From the NCBI GenBank assembly GCA_012838035.1, contig DUQB01000235.1, forward strand, positions 1-59,137: 59,137 bases of DNA, given 5' to 3'. This document shows positions 28,841 to 37,491 of this stretch, piece by piece. This stretch comes from Bacillota bacterium (GTDB lineage Bacteria > Bacillota > Limnochordia > DTU080). Made by a program: the position numbers and the translations under genes. The notes beneath the pieces are model-generated. The model saw only the letters and a list, made by a program, of their open reading frames with translations. It searched no databases and had not been told where the DNA came from. The first letter of the stretch is position 1; every line of letters begins with the position of its first letter.

Positions 28841-30067
28841 ATGAACTTGGCTATGCGTTCGTCTCGGCCGAAATGGCCGGCGGGCTTACCGGGTTTCTGG
28901 GGCATGTTTACGGTAGGTACCGCCACTGCGATTATTGGACCTAGTCTGCCGCTGGTCATGATGATGTATAACCTCTCATGGGCGGAAGTCGGTGTCATCT
29001 TTTCCGCGCAATTTGCCGGCAAACTCATCGCCATACTCCTCCTAAGCCTTTGGAACTGGCGGCAGTCCTCGCGTTCGGTAACGCTGGCAGGCAGCCTGCT
29101 GTTGGGAGGCGGACTGTTGGTTACCGGTTACTCGCCCGGATGGTTTGGCACTCTCATCGGAGTGGGAATATTGGGGATAGGGCACGGCGCAGTTGATGCC
29201 GGTTTCAATGAACAGTTCGTTCGCACTTATAACCAAGGGCGCAACGGCGCCGTAGCGGCAGGGAAGTGGTTGAACGCGCTTCATTTGCTGTTCGGCGTCG
29301 GCGCGCTGATCGGTCCGTTATTGGTCTATGAGCTCAGTCATGGCCATCCCTGGAAGGGCCCCTTCTATGTGACAGGTGTTTTTGCCCTGCTTATACCTGT
29401 TCTGTACCTGATTACGCATCGTTTTGGTCCGACCGACGCAACTTCGTCCGACCGTAGCGTGCCGCTGCAAGCCGTCGATATCGCTCCCCCGCGCATGTTC
29501 ATATGGATGACGGTATTGGCTGCTCTGGTGTGCTTCATGTTCGGCGGACTGGAAACTGCTTTAGGCGGCTGGATATACACGTTCTTGACCGAAGGAGCCG
29601 ATCTTTCCGGCGAAAGGGCTACTTTCAGCGTCTCGGTGTTTTGGGGTCTCCTGGCCGTAGGTAGACTGGTTTCGGTATGGGGCGTAGGTTACTTCGGTAA
29701 CTCGAAGTGGCTGCGCATCCTCAGCATCTTGGCATTGGCGGCTTTACTGGCGGGATGGTTCGCTTTTGACCGCGACTCGGCCACCGTCATGGCGCTGGCG
29801 GGTTTGGGACTATCGGGCATTTTCCCCACCATGATCGCGTGGATTACTGGGTATCGTCCGCATAAATCGGCTCGGCTTATCTCGGTACTTATTACGGGCA
29901 GCACTTTGGGAGCCGTTATTGTACCTTGGGCGGTAGGGGAAATGGCGAGTTATCAGGGGCTGGAATGGAGTTACGGATTGCTGACGGCAATGGCCGCCGT
30001 GCTGCTTGGTCTGGTGGTTTGGCTGAATTGGTCGGCAAACAAGCTGCAAGCGCAGCAAAAAATTTAG
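28841..30067 (+). CDS. MFS transporter
   Basis: About 408 residues with around 12 transmembrane segments. The middle loop between the two six-helix halves is the polar stretch RFGPTDATSSDRS. Helix features like GVGILGIGHGAVDAGFNEQFV suit the major facilitator superfamily, and the shape is like sugar-related or multidrug branches. The ATG at 28841 is preceded by AAAAGG at only two bases, so the ATG at 28853 is an alternative start. It lies opposite GH4 with a short shared upstream region, suggesting co-use, but the substrate is not known. Confidence 0.85.
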   Translation: MNLAMRSSRPKWPAGLPGFWGMFTVGTATAIIGPSLPLVMMMYNLSWAEVGVIFSAQFAGKLIAILLLSLWNWRQSSRSVTLAGSLLLGGGLLVTGYSPGWFGTLIGVGILGIGHGAVDAGFNEQFVRTYNQGRNGAVAAGKWLNALHLLFGVGALIGPLLVYELSHGHPWKGPFYVTGVFALLIPVLYLITHRFGPTDATSSDRSVPLQAVDIAPPRMFIWMTVLAALVCFMFGGLETALGGWIYTFLTEGADLSGERATFSVSVFWGLLAVGRLVSVWGVGYFGNSKWLRILSILALAALLAGWFAFDRDSATVMALAGLGLSGIFPTMIAWITGYRPHKSARLISVLITGSTLGAVIVPWAVGEMASYQGLEWSYGLLTAMAAVLLGLVVWLNWSANKLQAQQKI

Positions 30068-30254
30068 CCTTGCCGGAAAAGGTTCTCACCAGCATAAAGG
30101 ATTGTTATACGACACGGCGAAATCAAGGTGAGGACGTGGCTCTGCCCTTCGCAGCGCAGCCGGGGCGTTAATCCGGTCCGGACGGTGCGGGGCCGTGTTC
30201 GGCAGATAAAACTCCAAGAACAGGTCGGAATTAGATTGAGGAGGTAGTCGGACG

Positions 30255-30800
30255 ATGAAGCGCTTATGGTTTGTACTCGTGGTTGTTTTCCTGTGTGGAT
30301 TTCTTTCCGCAACGGCTTTCGGTAGCGAGTCGGCGCCGGGAGTGTTGTTCAAAGAAAGCTTTGAAGTGGGCGACGAGGATCTGCCGCCGGATTGGACCGT
30401 GTTTGCCGCCGGAGGAGACATGCGACGCGTTGCGGATGTAGCCCATGACGGGAAGTACGCTTTTCTGATAAACGACAACGATAGAGCAATGAGCGCCGGT
30501 ATTCGCAGTCCGTATATTTCCATTTCAGCGGGGAAGGAGTATCAGGTCTCCGCTTGGGTGATGGCAGAAGGTGAAGGTTCGCAGCTCTATTTGGAATTCT
30601 GGGATGAAACAAAGACCCAGCGTTTGTCCGCACCTTGGGTGGGAATCTATGCCGTACCCCAAGGAGGATGGCAGCTTGCCGTAAACAAGGATGTTGCACC
30701 GGAGAATGCGAAGTATCTGTCCGTGATCATCTATATCGGTAAGTCCGCGGTGGGCACAAGCTACTTTGATGATATTGAAGTGGTTGCCGTAGCGCAGTAG
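30255..30800 (+). CDS. Small secreted carbohydrate-binding-like (CBM4/9-type jelly-roll) protein
   Basis: 181 residues: a Sec signal (about 1-25, MKRLWFVLVVVFLCGFLSA), then a single jelly-roll domain. The pattern GVLFKESFEVGDEDLPPDW, YQVSAWVMAEGEGSQLYLEFWD and the final FDDIEVVAV is usual in CBM4/9-like modules. It probably binds polysaccharide outside the cell. GAGGAGG lies upstream of the ATG. It is downstream of the MFS gene but about 190 bp apart, so perhaps independently transcribed. Confidence 0.8.
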   Translation: MKRLWFVLVVVFLCGFLSATAFGSESAPGVLFKESFEVGDEDLPPDWTVFAAGGDMRRVADVAHDGKYAFLINDNDRAMSAGIRSPYISISAGKEYQVSAWVMAEGEGSQLYLEFWDETKTQRLSAPWVGIYAVPQGGWQLAVNKDVAPENAKYLSVIIYIGKSAVGTSYFDDIEVVAVAQ

Positions 30801-31117
30801 TGGTTGCGGATAGGCGGCAATTCCAGCATGCCTCAGTTCGATATTGAACAGTCGTAGGCATGGAAAACCGGTGGAAATGTGGTTAACGACGGCACTTCAG
30901 CGTAAGCTGCTTTTCCACCGGTTGTATCTGTGCGTTTTAAGTGTTTACAATTTGTAAGCAGCGTGCATGTGAAATGGTTTGGTTAATGACTAATACATCA
31001 CGCGTGTCCGTCATCGGTATATGAGCGTTAGGTAGCGGTAAGAGCGTCTCCTGTCATAGAATGGGTGACCCGGCTGATTTAGGAGGCCGGGAGAACACCG
31101 AGAACACACAAAGCGCG
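30801..31117. other. Intergenic region with two inverted repeats
   Basis: No gene is supported. A 12-bp inverted repeat (AACCGGTGGAAA at 30866-30877 and TTTCCACCGGTT at 30912-30923) encloses an inner CAGC-GTAA-GCTG hairpin. A second, nearly perfect palindrome (TTACAA-T-TTGTAA core, 30942-30960) lies 20 bases later and looks like a repressor-type operator. The purpose of both is unknown. Confidence 0.5.
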
Positions 31118-31146
31118 TTGACGACAACTGCATCCCGTGCTAGAAT
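31118..31146 (+). promoter_or_regulatory. Promoter of the tRNA-Ile/tRNA-Ala pair
   Basis: TTGACG (31118-31123), a 17-base spacer and TAGAAT (31141-31146), ending 16 bases before tRNA-Ile. Good match to the sigma-A consensus. Confidence 0.75.
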
Positions 31147-31162
31147 ATTATACACTGGAAAC

Positions 31163-31239
<77 letters not shown>

Positions 31240-31249
31240 GCCGTTACCC

Positions 31250-31325
31250 GGGGATGTAGCTCAGCTGGGAGAGCGCCGCCTTTGCACGGCGGAGGTCATC
31301 GGTTCGATCCCGTTCATCTCCACCA
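31250..31325 (+). tRNA. tRNA-Ala (TGC), second copy
   Basis: 76 bases, identical to the copy at 25280 except for one base in the variable loop. It retains the G3-U70 identity pair and CCA end and the anticodon TGC. Confidence 0.97.
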
Positions 31326-31334
31326 AAACAAAAG

Positions 31335-31362
31335 GCTCTACCTTTGCGGTAGAGCTTTTTTA
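31335..31362 (+). terminator. Terminator after tRNA-Ile/tRNA-Ala
   Basis: Stem GCTCTACC/GGTAGAGC with a 5-base loop and then six T residues. The aldo/keto reductase gene ends 25 bp further on the other strand. Confidence 0.9.
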
Positions 31363-31386
31363 TCGTCCAATCACCTGATTGTATGG

Positions 31387-32475
31387 TTATGCGCCCAAAA
31401 CTGCGGCGCATTCTTTGAGTTGCCGGATGATCTCAATTTTCTGCGGGCATTTGGATTCACAGACGCCGCACTCTACACACTGATCAACGCCTCTGCCTCT
31501 TTTGACCAATTGCTGATAGCTGCTGACGGCATGGTCGGTAAGTCCCCAAATGCGATGGTGGTTCATCAGTTCAAAAACGCGGGGAATGGCGATATCGTTC
31601 GGACACGGCATACAGTAGTTGCAGCCGGTGCAATAGAGTTTGCTCAATTCGGCAAAGTGATCCAACGAAGCGATGACGACTTGCCGTTCTGTTTCGGAGA
31701 GTGGCTCTTCCATTGAGGCGATGCGGGCGTTTTCCTCAATCATGGCTGTGGAGGTCATACCTGATAGCGCTACGCTTACATAGGGATTAGAAAGCACAAA
31801 GCGTAAAGCGACTTCGGGGGTACCTACGGCCCCGGCTTGTACCGCTTGCCCAATGGCACTGGTGGGCGTCGCTAACCGCCCGCCGCCTATCGGTCCCATA
31901 ATAGCTACGCCCATTCCGCGCTTATATGCGTGTTCAATGGCCCCTTCATTGGCCCGATCCAGCAGGTTGTACTGGCAAAGCATCGTTTCGAATTCGCCCG
32001 TATCGATGATTTTGATAATGTTCTCCGGTTTATCATGCACTGAGAAACACAGATGCCTGATTACGCCCTCCGATTGCGCCTTGCGGGCCTCTGCAAGCGG
32101 TCCGTTGGGACCGATGATTCGTTGCGTGTATATATCCCAAGTGATCGACCACATGTGGTAGAAGTCGATGTAATCGGTTTTTAGGCGCTCCAGTGAAGCA
32201 TCCAAACGCTTGCGCCAATCGGCGCCGGAGGCATTCTGGATGGGGTTCTTCGTCGCCAGATAGACTTGTTCGCGCCGCCCCTGCAATGCCGTGCCGACAT
32301 ATTCCTCGCTCAGTCCTTCCAAGTAGCCGGGGGCGGTATCCACATAGTTGACGCCTAAATCAAGGGCCTTGCGGATTAAGCGAACGGCGGCTTCTTCATC
32401 TCTGGGCAGGCGCATGGCGCCGAATCCCAATGCGGATACTTGCACGTCGGTTTTACCAAAGGGTCTGTAAAGCAT
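31387..32475 (-). CDS. Aldo/keto reductase with C-terminal [4Fe-4S] ferredoxin domain
   Basis: About 362 residues. The N-terminal NADPH-dependent aldo/keto reductase barrel has GFGAMRLP, the catalytic-region DTAPGYLEG (with Tyr) and a strand with FYHMWSI (a His near the active site). The C-terminal about 80 residues hold iron-sulfur motifs: CTGCNYCMPCPNDIAIPR and CVECGVCESKCPQKIEI. The fusion is usual in anaerobes, where the clusters can feed electrons. I place the start at 32475 with GGGAGG seven bases upstream; a longer frame from 32547 is unlikely. Confidence 0.9.
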   Translation of the reverse strand: MLYRPFGKTDVQVSALGFGAMRLPRDEEAAVRLIRKALDLGVNYVDTAPGYLEGLSEEYVGTALQGRREQVYLATKNPIQNASGADWRKRLDASLERLKTDYIDFYHMWSITWDIYTQRIIGPNGPLAEARKAQSEGVIRHLCFSVHDKPENIIKIIDTGEFETMLCQYNLLDRANEGAIEHAYKRGMGVAIMGPIGGGRLATPTSAIGQAVQAGAVGTPEVALRFVLSNPYVSVALSGMTSTAMIEENARIASMEEPLSETERQVVIASLDHFAELSKLYCTGCNYCMPCPNDIAIPRVFELMNHHRIWGLTDHAVSSYQQLVKRGRGVDQCVECGVCESKCPQKIEIIRQLKECAAVLGA

Positions 32476-32557
32476 TAACTTGCCTCCCATGCGGAGTGTT
32501 GCGTGTGTATAGACATATGCTCCGGCACGCAGAAACGAGAGCAGCATACGCTATTCT

Positions 32558-33784
32558 TTAGTCTAAGTGATATCTAATCTCCAAATAGCCTTCGGAGTGA
32601 ATCTTGTTATAGCCTGCTTTGTTCTTCGCGTTCTGCATCGGACCGCCGCCCCACTGCGCGTGCATGGTCCAATTGGGTCCCAATTGGTAAGATGCCGTGC
32701 CATACAAAGCTTGGGTATACTCCACAATGCCGGAGAGGAATTGCTTATCGCGGTGGGCGTCGTAACCGTCATGTTCCCAAGAGTCGCCGAAGTTCCCTTC
32801 GCCTTTACGGCGCAAAGCCAGACTGATGGACTCCAGACCGATGCGAGAACGGGGGAAACCGTAGGTAATTACCAACTCATCATTATCCGGCCCCCACGAG
32901 GAACCAAGCGAGTAGCCGTGGTGCGAGTAATCGCCAAAGGGTACCTGAAAGGCATAGGTATAGTTGTTTACCCGGGAGTATTGCAGTGACAGCCTACTGG
33001 AGGTAAAAGGGATCTCCGCATATATCTGCCCGGCGATTTGAAACAGCTGTTTAATGCCTACCCATTGGGGCATGTCGTCAATAAATACTTCGCCGCCAAG
33101 GCGAAAACCATGCTCATTTTCATATAGAGCTTGTAGGAAGACGTTGGCGTTCACCTTGTTATTGTGAGTTGCGTCAGACTGCAGCGCTATCCACTGCGTC
33201 CAATAGTAGGGCCAAATAATCAGGTTGATCCAGTTCTTGGCGAATTGACCATCGGCTATGACGGATTCGCCTATCACCCCGGTGAGATTACCGATGGTTA
33301 CGCTTAAACGATGCGCCAGGATGTAACGATCCTCTCCGGAGAGTTTTCCGATAATCTTGTCAAACGAAACCTTACCTTGCCTGTAGGTATATTGGAATTG
33401 ATCAACGCCAGGGGCATGAGACGAAAGTACAACGGAGTCGCCTTGCCATAGGCTCCAGTTGTTGACGGCTCTGCCTACCGCCACGTTGAGAGTAGCATCG
33501 GTGCCGATATTGAAGCTCTTCTGCAGTTGCAGCTGATCCATACCGTTAAAACTGTTGAGCTTACCGATGCGCTTGCTATGCCGGAAATCCAGTTGCCACC
33601 CGCCTGCAGATGCGGAGAAGCCGATAGATTGGATAGAGGTATCCAAGCCGGTATCCGGCGACTGCACTCGCAGGGTAAAGTCCGAGGCCGAAACAGGTGC
33701 GGCCAAAAGCAACAAAAACAGACCGATCAGGCATAAAAAGCCATAATGCGAAATACGACGGGTTTGATCATGTATGTACCGCAC
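32558..33784 (-). CDS. Wzi-like capsule assembly outer-membrane beta-barrel protein
   Basis: About 408 residues with an N-terminal signal (LCLIGLFLLLLAAPVSAS). Afterwards there are repeated amphipathic strands and an aromatic-rich end (YLEIRYHLD). The Wzi-family pattern is visible: NWSLWQGDSVVLSSHAPG, AHRLSV, IGESVIADG, DATHNNKVNANVFL and GGEVFIDDMPQW. Wzi binds capsular polysaccharide at the outer membrane in Gram-negative bacteria, so this indicates a diderm cell. A GTG at 33784 has the better distance to GGAGG; an ATG at 33805 overlaps the preceding PHP stop. It is 18 bp after the PHP gene in one operon. Confidence 0.7.
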   Translation of the reverse strand: MRYIHDQTRRISHYGFLCLIGLFLLLLAAPVSASDFTLRVQSPDTGLDTSIQSIGFSASAGGWQLDFRHSKRIGKLNSFNGMDQLQLQKSFNIGTDATLNVAVGRAVNNWSLWQGDSVVLSSHAPGVDQFQYTYRQGKVSFDKIIGKLSGEDRYILAHRLSVTIGNLTGVIGESVIADGQFAKNWINLIIWPYYWTQWIALQSDATHNNKVNANVFLQALYENEHGFRLGGEVFIDDMPQWVGIKQLFQIAGQIYAEIPFTSSRLSLQYSRVNNYTYAFQVPFGDYSHHGYSLGSSWGPDNDELVITYGFPRSRIGLESISLALRRKGEGNFGDSWEHDGYDAHRDKQFLSGIVEYTQALYGTASYQLGPNWTMHAQWGGGPMQNAKNKAGYNKIHSEGYLEIRYHLD

Positions 33785-33801
33785 TGCCATTACCTCCGTG
33801 A

Positions 33802-34599
33802 TCATAGACCTACAAAAGCGGCAAAATCGTTTGCATGCAAATGAAGTTGAGCAACCAGCGCTTCAATGTAGTCGTAATACGCGACATGGTGTAATGCATG
33901 GGCGTCGCTGCCTATGGAGAGCTTCACGCCGCCGGCTTTGAGCACCTCAACAACTTCCGGACGCGGGCTTTGGCTCAATCCGTGCAGCTCAACGGCGACG
34001 CCGTTTTGCGCAGCTGTTCGCGCTACTTCCTTATACCACGACAGAGGGAAAATTTCCTTTACGAGCTCTTTTTCCAGTTGCCGGCGCTTTTCGAACGTAT
34101 CGGCCGCCAATTGCTCCCAATCGGTAACCAGGTAACCCTCAATATGGCCGATGACGTCCACCTGCGGACAAGCGGCGGCCATGAGGATCTGCTCGCGATA
34201 CCGTTGCCAATATACCTCTTGCGATATGGAGGTCGGGCTTTCATCCGGGCGCAAGTTGACCTGATGCACGCTGGCGATGATGAGCTCGGCTTGTTCAAGC
34301 ACATAGGAAGGGGCCTTTAGATTGCCGTGTATGTCAACACCTGTTTCGATGCCGATCAGCAACTCTATGCCTTGTTTTTGGGCATCCGCCTGCAGTTGCC
34401 GCATGGTATGCACGTATTCGTCCCAGCGGTCCAAGATGCTGTAGGGATGAGCGTACTCGCAATGGTCCGTGACGGCGATGCGTTTTAACCCAACCGCCCG
34501 ACAAGCCTGTAACAGCTCTTGCGGCTTACCCGCACCGTCGGAGAAGCGCGTGTGCAGATGAAAGTCACGTTGCCGCAGTCTTTGCCACAGTTCTGACAT
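33802..34599 (-). CDS. PHP-domain phosphoesterase (histidinol-phosphatase-like)
   Basis: About 265 residues. The metal-binding PHP motifs are visible: FHLHTRFSDG near the start, TDHCEYAH, ELLIGIETGVD, ASVHQVN, VIGHIEGYL and the final SIGSDAHALHH. They supply the His and Asp ligands of a trinuclear metal centre. The fold is close to HisK-type histidinol phosphatase, but no histidine genes are nearby, so the substrate is open. I start at the ATG at 34599, with AGGAG eight bases upstream. A longer frame to 34770 lacks a good ribosome-binding site. The wzi-like gene follows directly. Confidence 0.88.
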   Translation of the reverse strand: MSELWQRLRQRDFHLHTRFSDGAGKPQELLQACRAVGLKRIAVTDHCEYAHPYSILDRWDEYVHTMRQLQADAQKQGIELLIGIETGVDIHGNLKAPSYVLEQAELIIASVHQVNLRPDESPTSISQEVYWQRYREQILMAAACPQVDVIGHIEGYLVTDWEQLAADTFEKRRQLEKELVKEIFPLSWYKEVARTAAQNGVAVELHGLSQSPRPEVVEVLKAGGVKLSIGSDAHALHHVAYYDYIEALVAQLHLHANDFAAFVGL

Positions 34600-35425
34600 A
34601 TGATCGACTCCTAACGACATGTCGGGTAACCTGCGAGACGGCAATTGGCCGGCGTGAAAGTCTGCCGCATAGCGCCCGTAATAGCGGACCATTTTAGCAG
34701 CCGAGCATGCCGACGCCTTTCGCACTCGGTGATGCACTTCGCTCGTTTCCCTGCGATCGGCCCTAAACACCTATTTGCCGCACCGTACGACGGTTGTCTG
34801 TTGCTGACAGTATTCGCGTGCAGTATAGCGGTTAGCGATTAGGAGATTCTAAGATGCGTAGATATGCGTTTTTCGCCGTTTTTACACAGGTGAACGAAGT
34901 TATCCACAGCTCGCGTTACGTTATCCTAAAGGTATTCTAACATACACGGGATATTACCTGCCGTACCGCGTGGGAAATGCGGAATGCGCCAACAGTGCTG
35001 GTACGGGGCTTGAGAAACAGTAGTCGAGAATCTGAGAATCATGACGGCCGCAGTTGCCGACGGTTACTGTGGACAAATATCGGTAAGTCAGAAAAGGGGT
35101 TATCCACAGGCATATCCACAAGTGGGCACTTTGCGTTAATTTAGGTCTAGGAGAAAATTCAGAAGGCGGATTTCGCCTACAGCTTAGATTGAACGTCAAG
35201 GCGTACGAATACGTTGTGGACAAACTCCGGCACATATTGATACTGTTAAAAGAGAGTTGTTGCATGATTGTTACCGTTTAGAAACGACCTCGCAACCAAA
35301 TCGTTACGAAGGAGATACCGAGTAGTAACAAGGGTTAAGCGACGCTTTGCTATCATTAACAGATAGTTGCCAGGTATTTCCCTTGTATATCTGCGTTGAA
35401 CAGCATGGACATAAGGAGCGAATAG
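34600..35425. other. Long intergenic region with a second DnaA-box cluster
   Basis: No gene on either strand is supported. Between 34900 and 35223 lie five DnaA-box-like 9-mers. Perfect TTATCCACA occurs at 34900-34908 and 35100-35108, with one-mismatch versions at 35068-35076, 35112-35120 and 35215-35223. The region also carries the pstC promoter. This is about 27 kb from oriC, so it could titrate DnaA or regulate expression. Confidence 0.65.
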
Positions 35426-36370
35426 ATGGCTACTGCCGCAAATAGTCCTCCTGACGCAAGAAACCTCGGCGTTTTTCGCAAATTGCTTTCAGAAGGTCTC
35501 GGTCGGTTTTTTGTAACGGTTTGCGCCGGCATTATTATTTTAATCACGTTGCTGATGATCTTTTTCGTGGCTTACAAAGGTATCGCGGCTTTCCGCGGTC
35601 CTGAAGCTCTTTCGGTAAGTGAAGTGCTTTTTAATGCCACATGGGCTCCCTGGCCGACCGGAATGGATGGACAGCCTTCATTCGGCATACTCATTTTTTT
35701 AGTCGGTTCGCTGTTGGTATCCGGGTTGGCGGTCCTTTTCGCCGCGCCGTTGGCGGTTGCCGCAGCAATATTTACTACCGAAATAGCGCCGCATTTGGGA
35801 GAACGCTACTTGCGGCCGGCCTTGGAGATGTTTACCGGCGTACCTTCAGTTGTATACGGTTGGGTAGGTCTGACCGTTTTGGTGCCTTTCATCCGGAATT
35901 ACGTCGGCGGTCTTGGTTTTAGCTTATTGGCAGGCAGTATTGTTGTCGCAGTGATGATTTTGCCGAGTATCGCCACCTTAACCATTGATGCCCTGAAAGC
36001 TCTGCCTAATTCGTTTAAGGAAGGCTCGTTGGCTCTGGGTGCCACGCGCTGGCAAACCATCAGACACGTACTGGTACCGGCGGCAGGGCTGCGCATAGGT
36101 ACGGCCATCACCTTAGGCTTAGCCCGGGCGTTGGGGGAAGCGCTGGCGGTACAGATGGTCATCGGAAACAGTATCCAATTCCCGCGTTCCTTACTACACG
36201 GTACTTCCACACTGACAAGCATCATGACCATGGATATGAGTAATACGTTGTTCGGTTCACTGTGGAACAACGTGCTGTGGACGATGGCCTTTTTGCTGCT
36301 CTGCTTAACACTGCTGCTGGTGGTGCTGATTAGGAGAATGGGCGGCACGCAAAAGCGAGGTGTGCGTTAA
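35426..36370 (+). CDS. pstC: Phosphate ABC transporter permease PstC
   Basis: A 314-residue permease with about six transmembrane segments. Features are GVPSVVYGWVGL and the EAA loop ALPNSFKEGSLALGATRWQT, which contacts the PstB ATPase. The long cytoplasmic N-terminus and ELVLA-like residues are typical of PstC. ATG follows AAGGAG. It overlaps pstA by one base (TAATG), so the two permeases are coupled. Confidence 0.93.
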   Translation: MATAANSPPDARNLGVFRKLLSEGLGRFFVTVCAGIIILITLLMIFFVAYKGIAAFRGPEALSVSEVLFNATWAPWPTGMDGQPSFGILIFLVGSLLVSGLAVLFAAPLAVAAAIFTTEIAPHLGERYLRPALEMFTGVPSVVYGWVGLTVLVPFIRNYVGGLGFSLLAGSIVVAVMILPSIATLTIDALKALPNSFKEGSLALGATRWQTIRHVLVPAAGLRIGTAITLGLARALGEALAVQMVIGNSIQFPRSLLHGTSTLTSIMTMDMSNTLFGSLWNNVLWTMAFLLLCLTLLLVVLIRRMGGTQKRGVR

Positions 36371-37290
36371 TGGCTCTGCAGAGGGTTAAACGCCGGTTAA
36401 AGGCAGCAACCATTGCAGACAGACTCGCTACCGGGATGTTCTACGCTGCCGGCATTTTGCTTATCGTCCTATTCATCGCCTTTGTCGGGTACCTGTTATC
36501 CAAGGGCATGTCCAGGTTGAACCTGCAGTTTATTACAACCGCGCCTAAGTTCATGGAAGAAGGCGGAGGCATCGGACCGCAGTTGTTCAACTCCTTCTAC
36601 TTGCTGATACTTTCGCTTATGGTGAGCGTTCCGCTGGGTATAGGGGCCGGAGTCTATTTGGCGGAGTACGCCAAACCTTCTCGCTTGACCGATGCGATTC
36701 GCATGTCGCTCGATACTCTTTCTTCTCTGCCGTCCATAGTCATCGGTCTGTTCGGCCTGCTGGTGTTTGTCAACTATCTTGGTTGGGGATTCAGTTTGGC
36801 TTCCGGCGCGATGGCTTTATTAGTGATAAACCTACCAGTCATTACCAGGGTGTCTGAACAAGCCATCAGCAGCATACCCGGTTCGATTAAGGAAGGCAGT
36901 CTAGCCTTAGGGGCCACGCACTGGCAAACCATCGTCAGGGTCGTATTGCCTGCGGCATTACCTGGAATTCTCAGCGGAGTCATTCTGATGTCCGGTCGCA
37001 TTTTCGGCGAAGCGGCGGCGCTGCTGTATACGGCAGGCATGAGTAGCCCACCTGTAGATTACACGAATTGGAACCCGTTACACTTCAATTCACCGCTGAA
37101 CCCGTTTCGTCCGGCAGAAACGCTGGCCGTATATATCTGGAAGGTAAACTCCGAAGGCCTATTGCCCGATGTGACGGAGGTCGGCAACGGCGCTTCCGCC
37201 GTGTTGCTGCTTACGGTATTGGCTTTCAACATCCTCGCCAGGTCTCTGGGGAGATTCATTCAAAAAAAGACGAGTGGTGCGACCCATTAG
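36370..37290 (+). CDS. pstA: Phosphate ABC transporter permease PstA
   Basis: A 306-residue permease partner of PstC, with about six transmembrane segments. Motifs include SLDTLSSLPSIVIGLFGLL and the EAA loop SIPGSIKEGSLALGATHWQT. Together with PstB it imports inorganic phosphate. No pstS binding-protein gene adjoins, and pstB is 2.4 kb away on the other strand. Confidence 0.93.
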   Translation: MALQRVKRRLKAATIADRLATGMFYAAGILLIVLFIAFVGYLLSKGMSRLNLQFITTAPKFMEEGGGIGPQLFNSFYLLILSLMVSVPLGIGAGVYLAEYAKPSRLTDAIRMSLDTLSSLPSIVIGLFGLLVFVNYLGWGFSLASGAMALLVINLPVITRVSEQAISSIPGSIKEGSLALGATHWQTIVRVVLPAALPGILSGVILMSGRIFGEAAALLYTAGMSSPPVDYTNWNPLHFNSPLNPFRPAETLAVYIWKVNSEGLLPDVTEVGNGASAVLLLTVLAFNILARSLGRFIQKKTSGATH

Positions 37291-37339
37291 GAACTTGTAC
37301 ACCAGCTGGTGTTTGTTGTGACAGAGCGCTTTTGTTAAC

Positions 37340-37369
37340 GCCGATGGACCTTCCTCCATCGGCCTTTTT
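37340..37369 (+). terminator. Terminator after pstA
   Basis: Stem GCCGATGGA/TCCATCGGC with a 6-base loop and then CTTTTT. It lies about 50 bp after pstA. Confidence 0.85.
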
Positions 37370-37491
37370 GCGCGGCTGAAAGGCTCATCGCGCTTATCAC
37401 CCGGATTTGTTACAGGCAACTTTTGTCGAACTTGACATAAGCACGCCTCCTCATCTCGTACTTATGGTTGAGGTGGAGGTGAGCTATCCTC

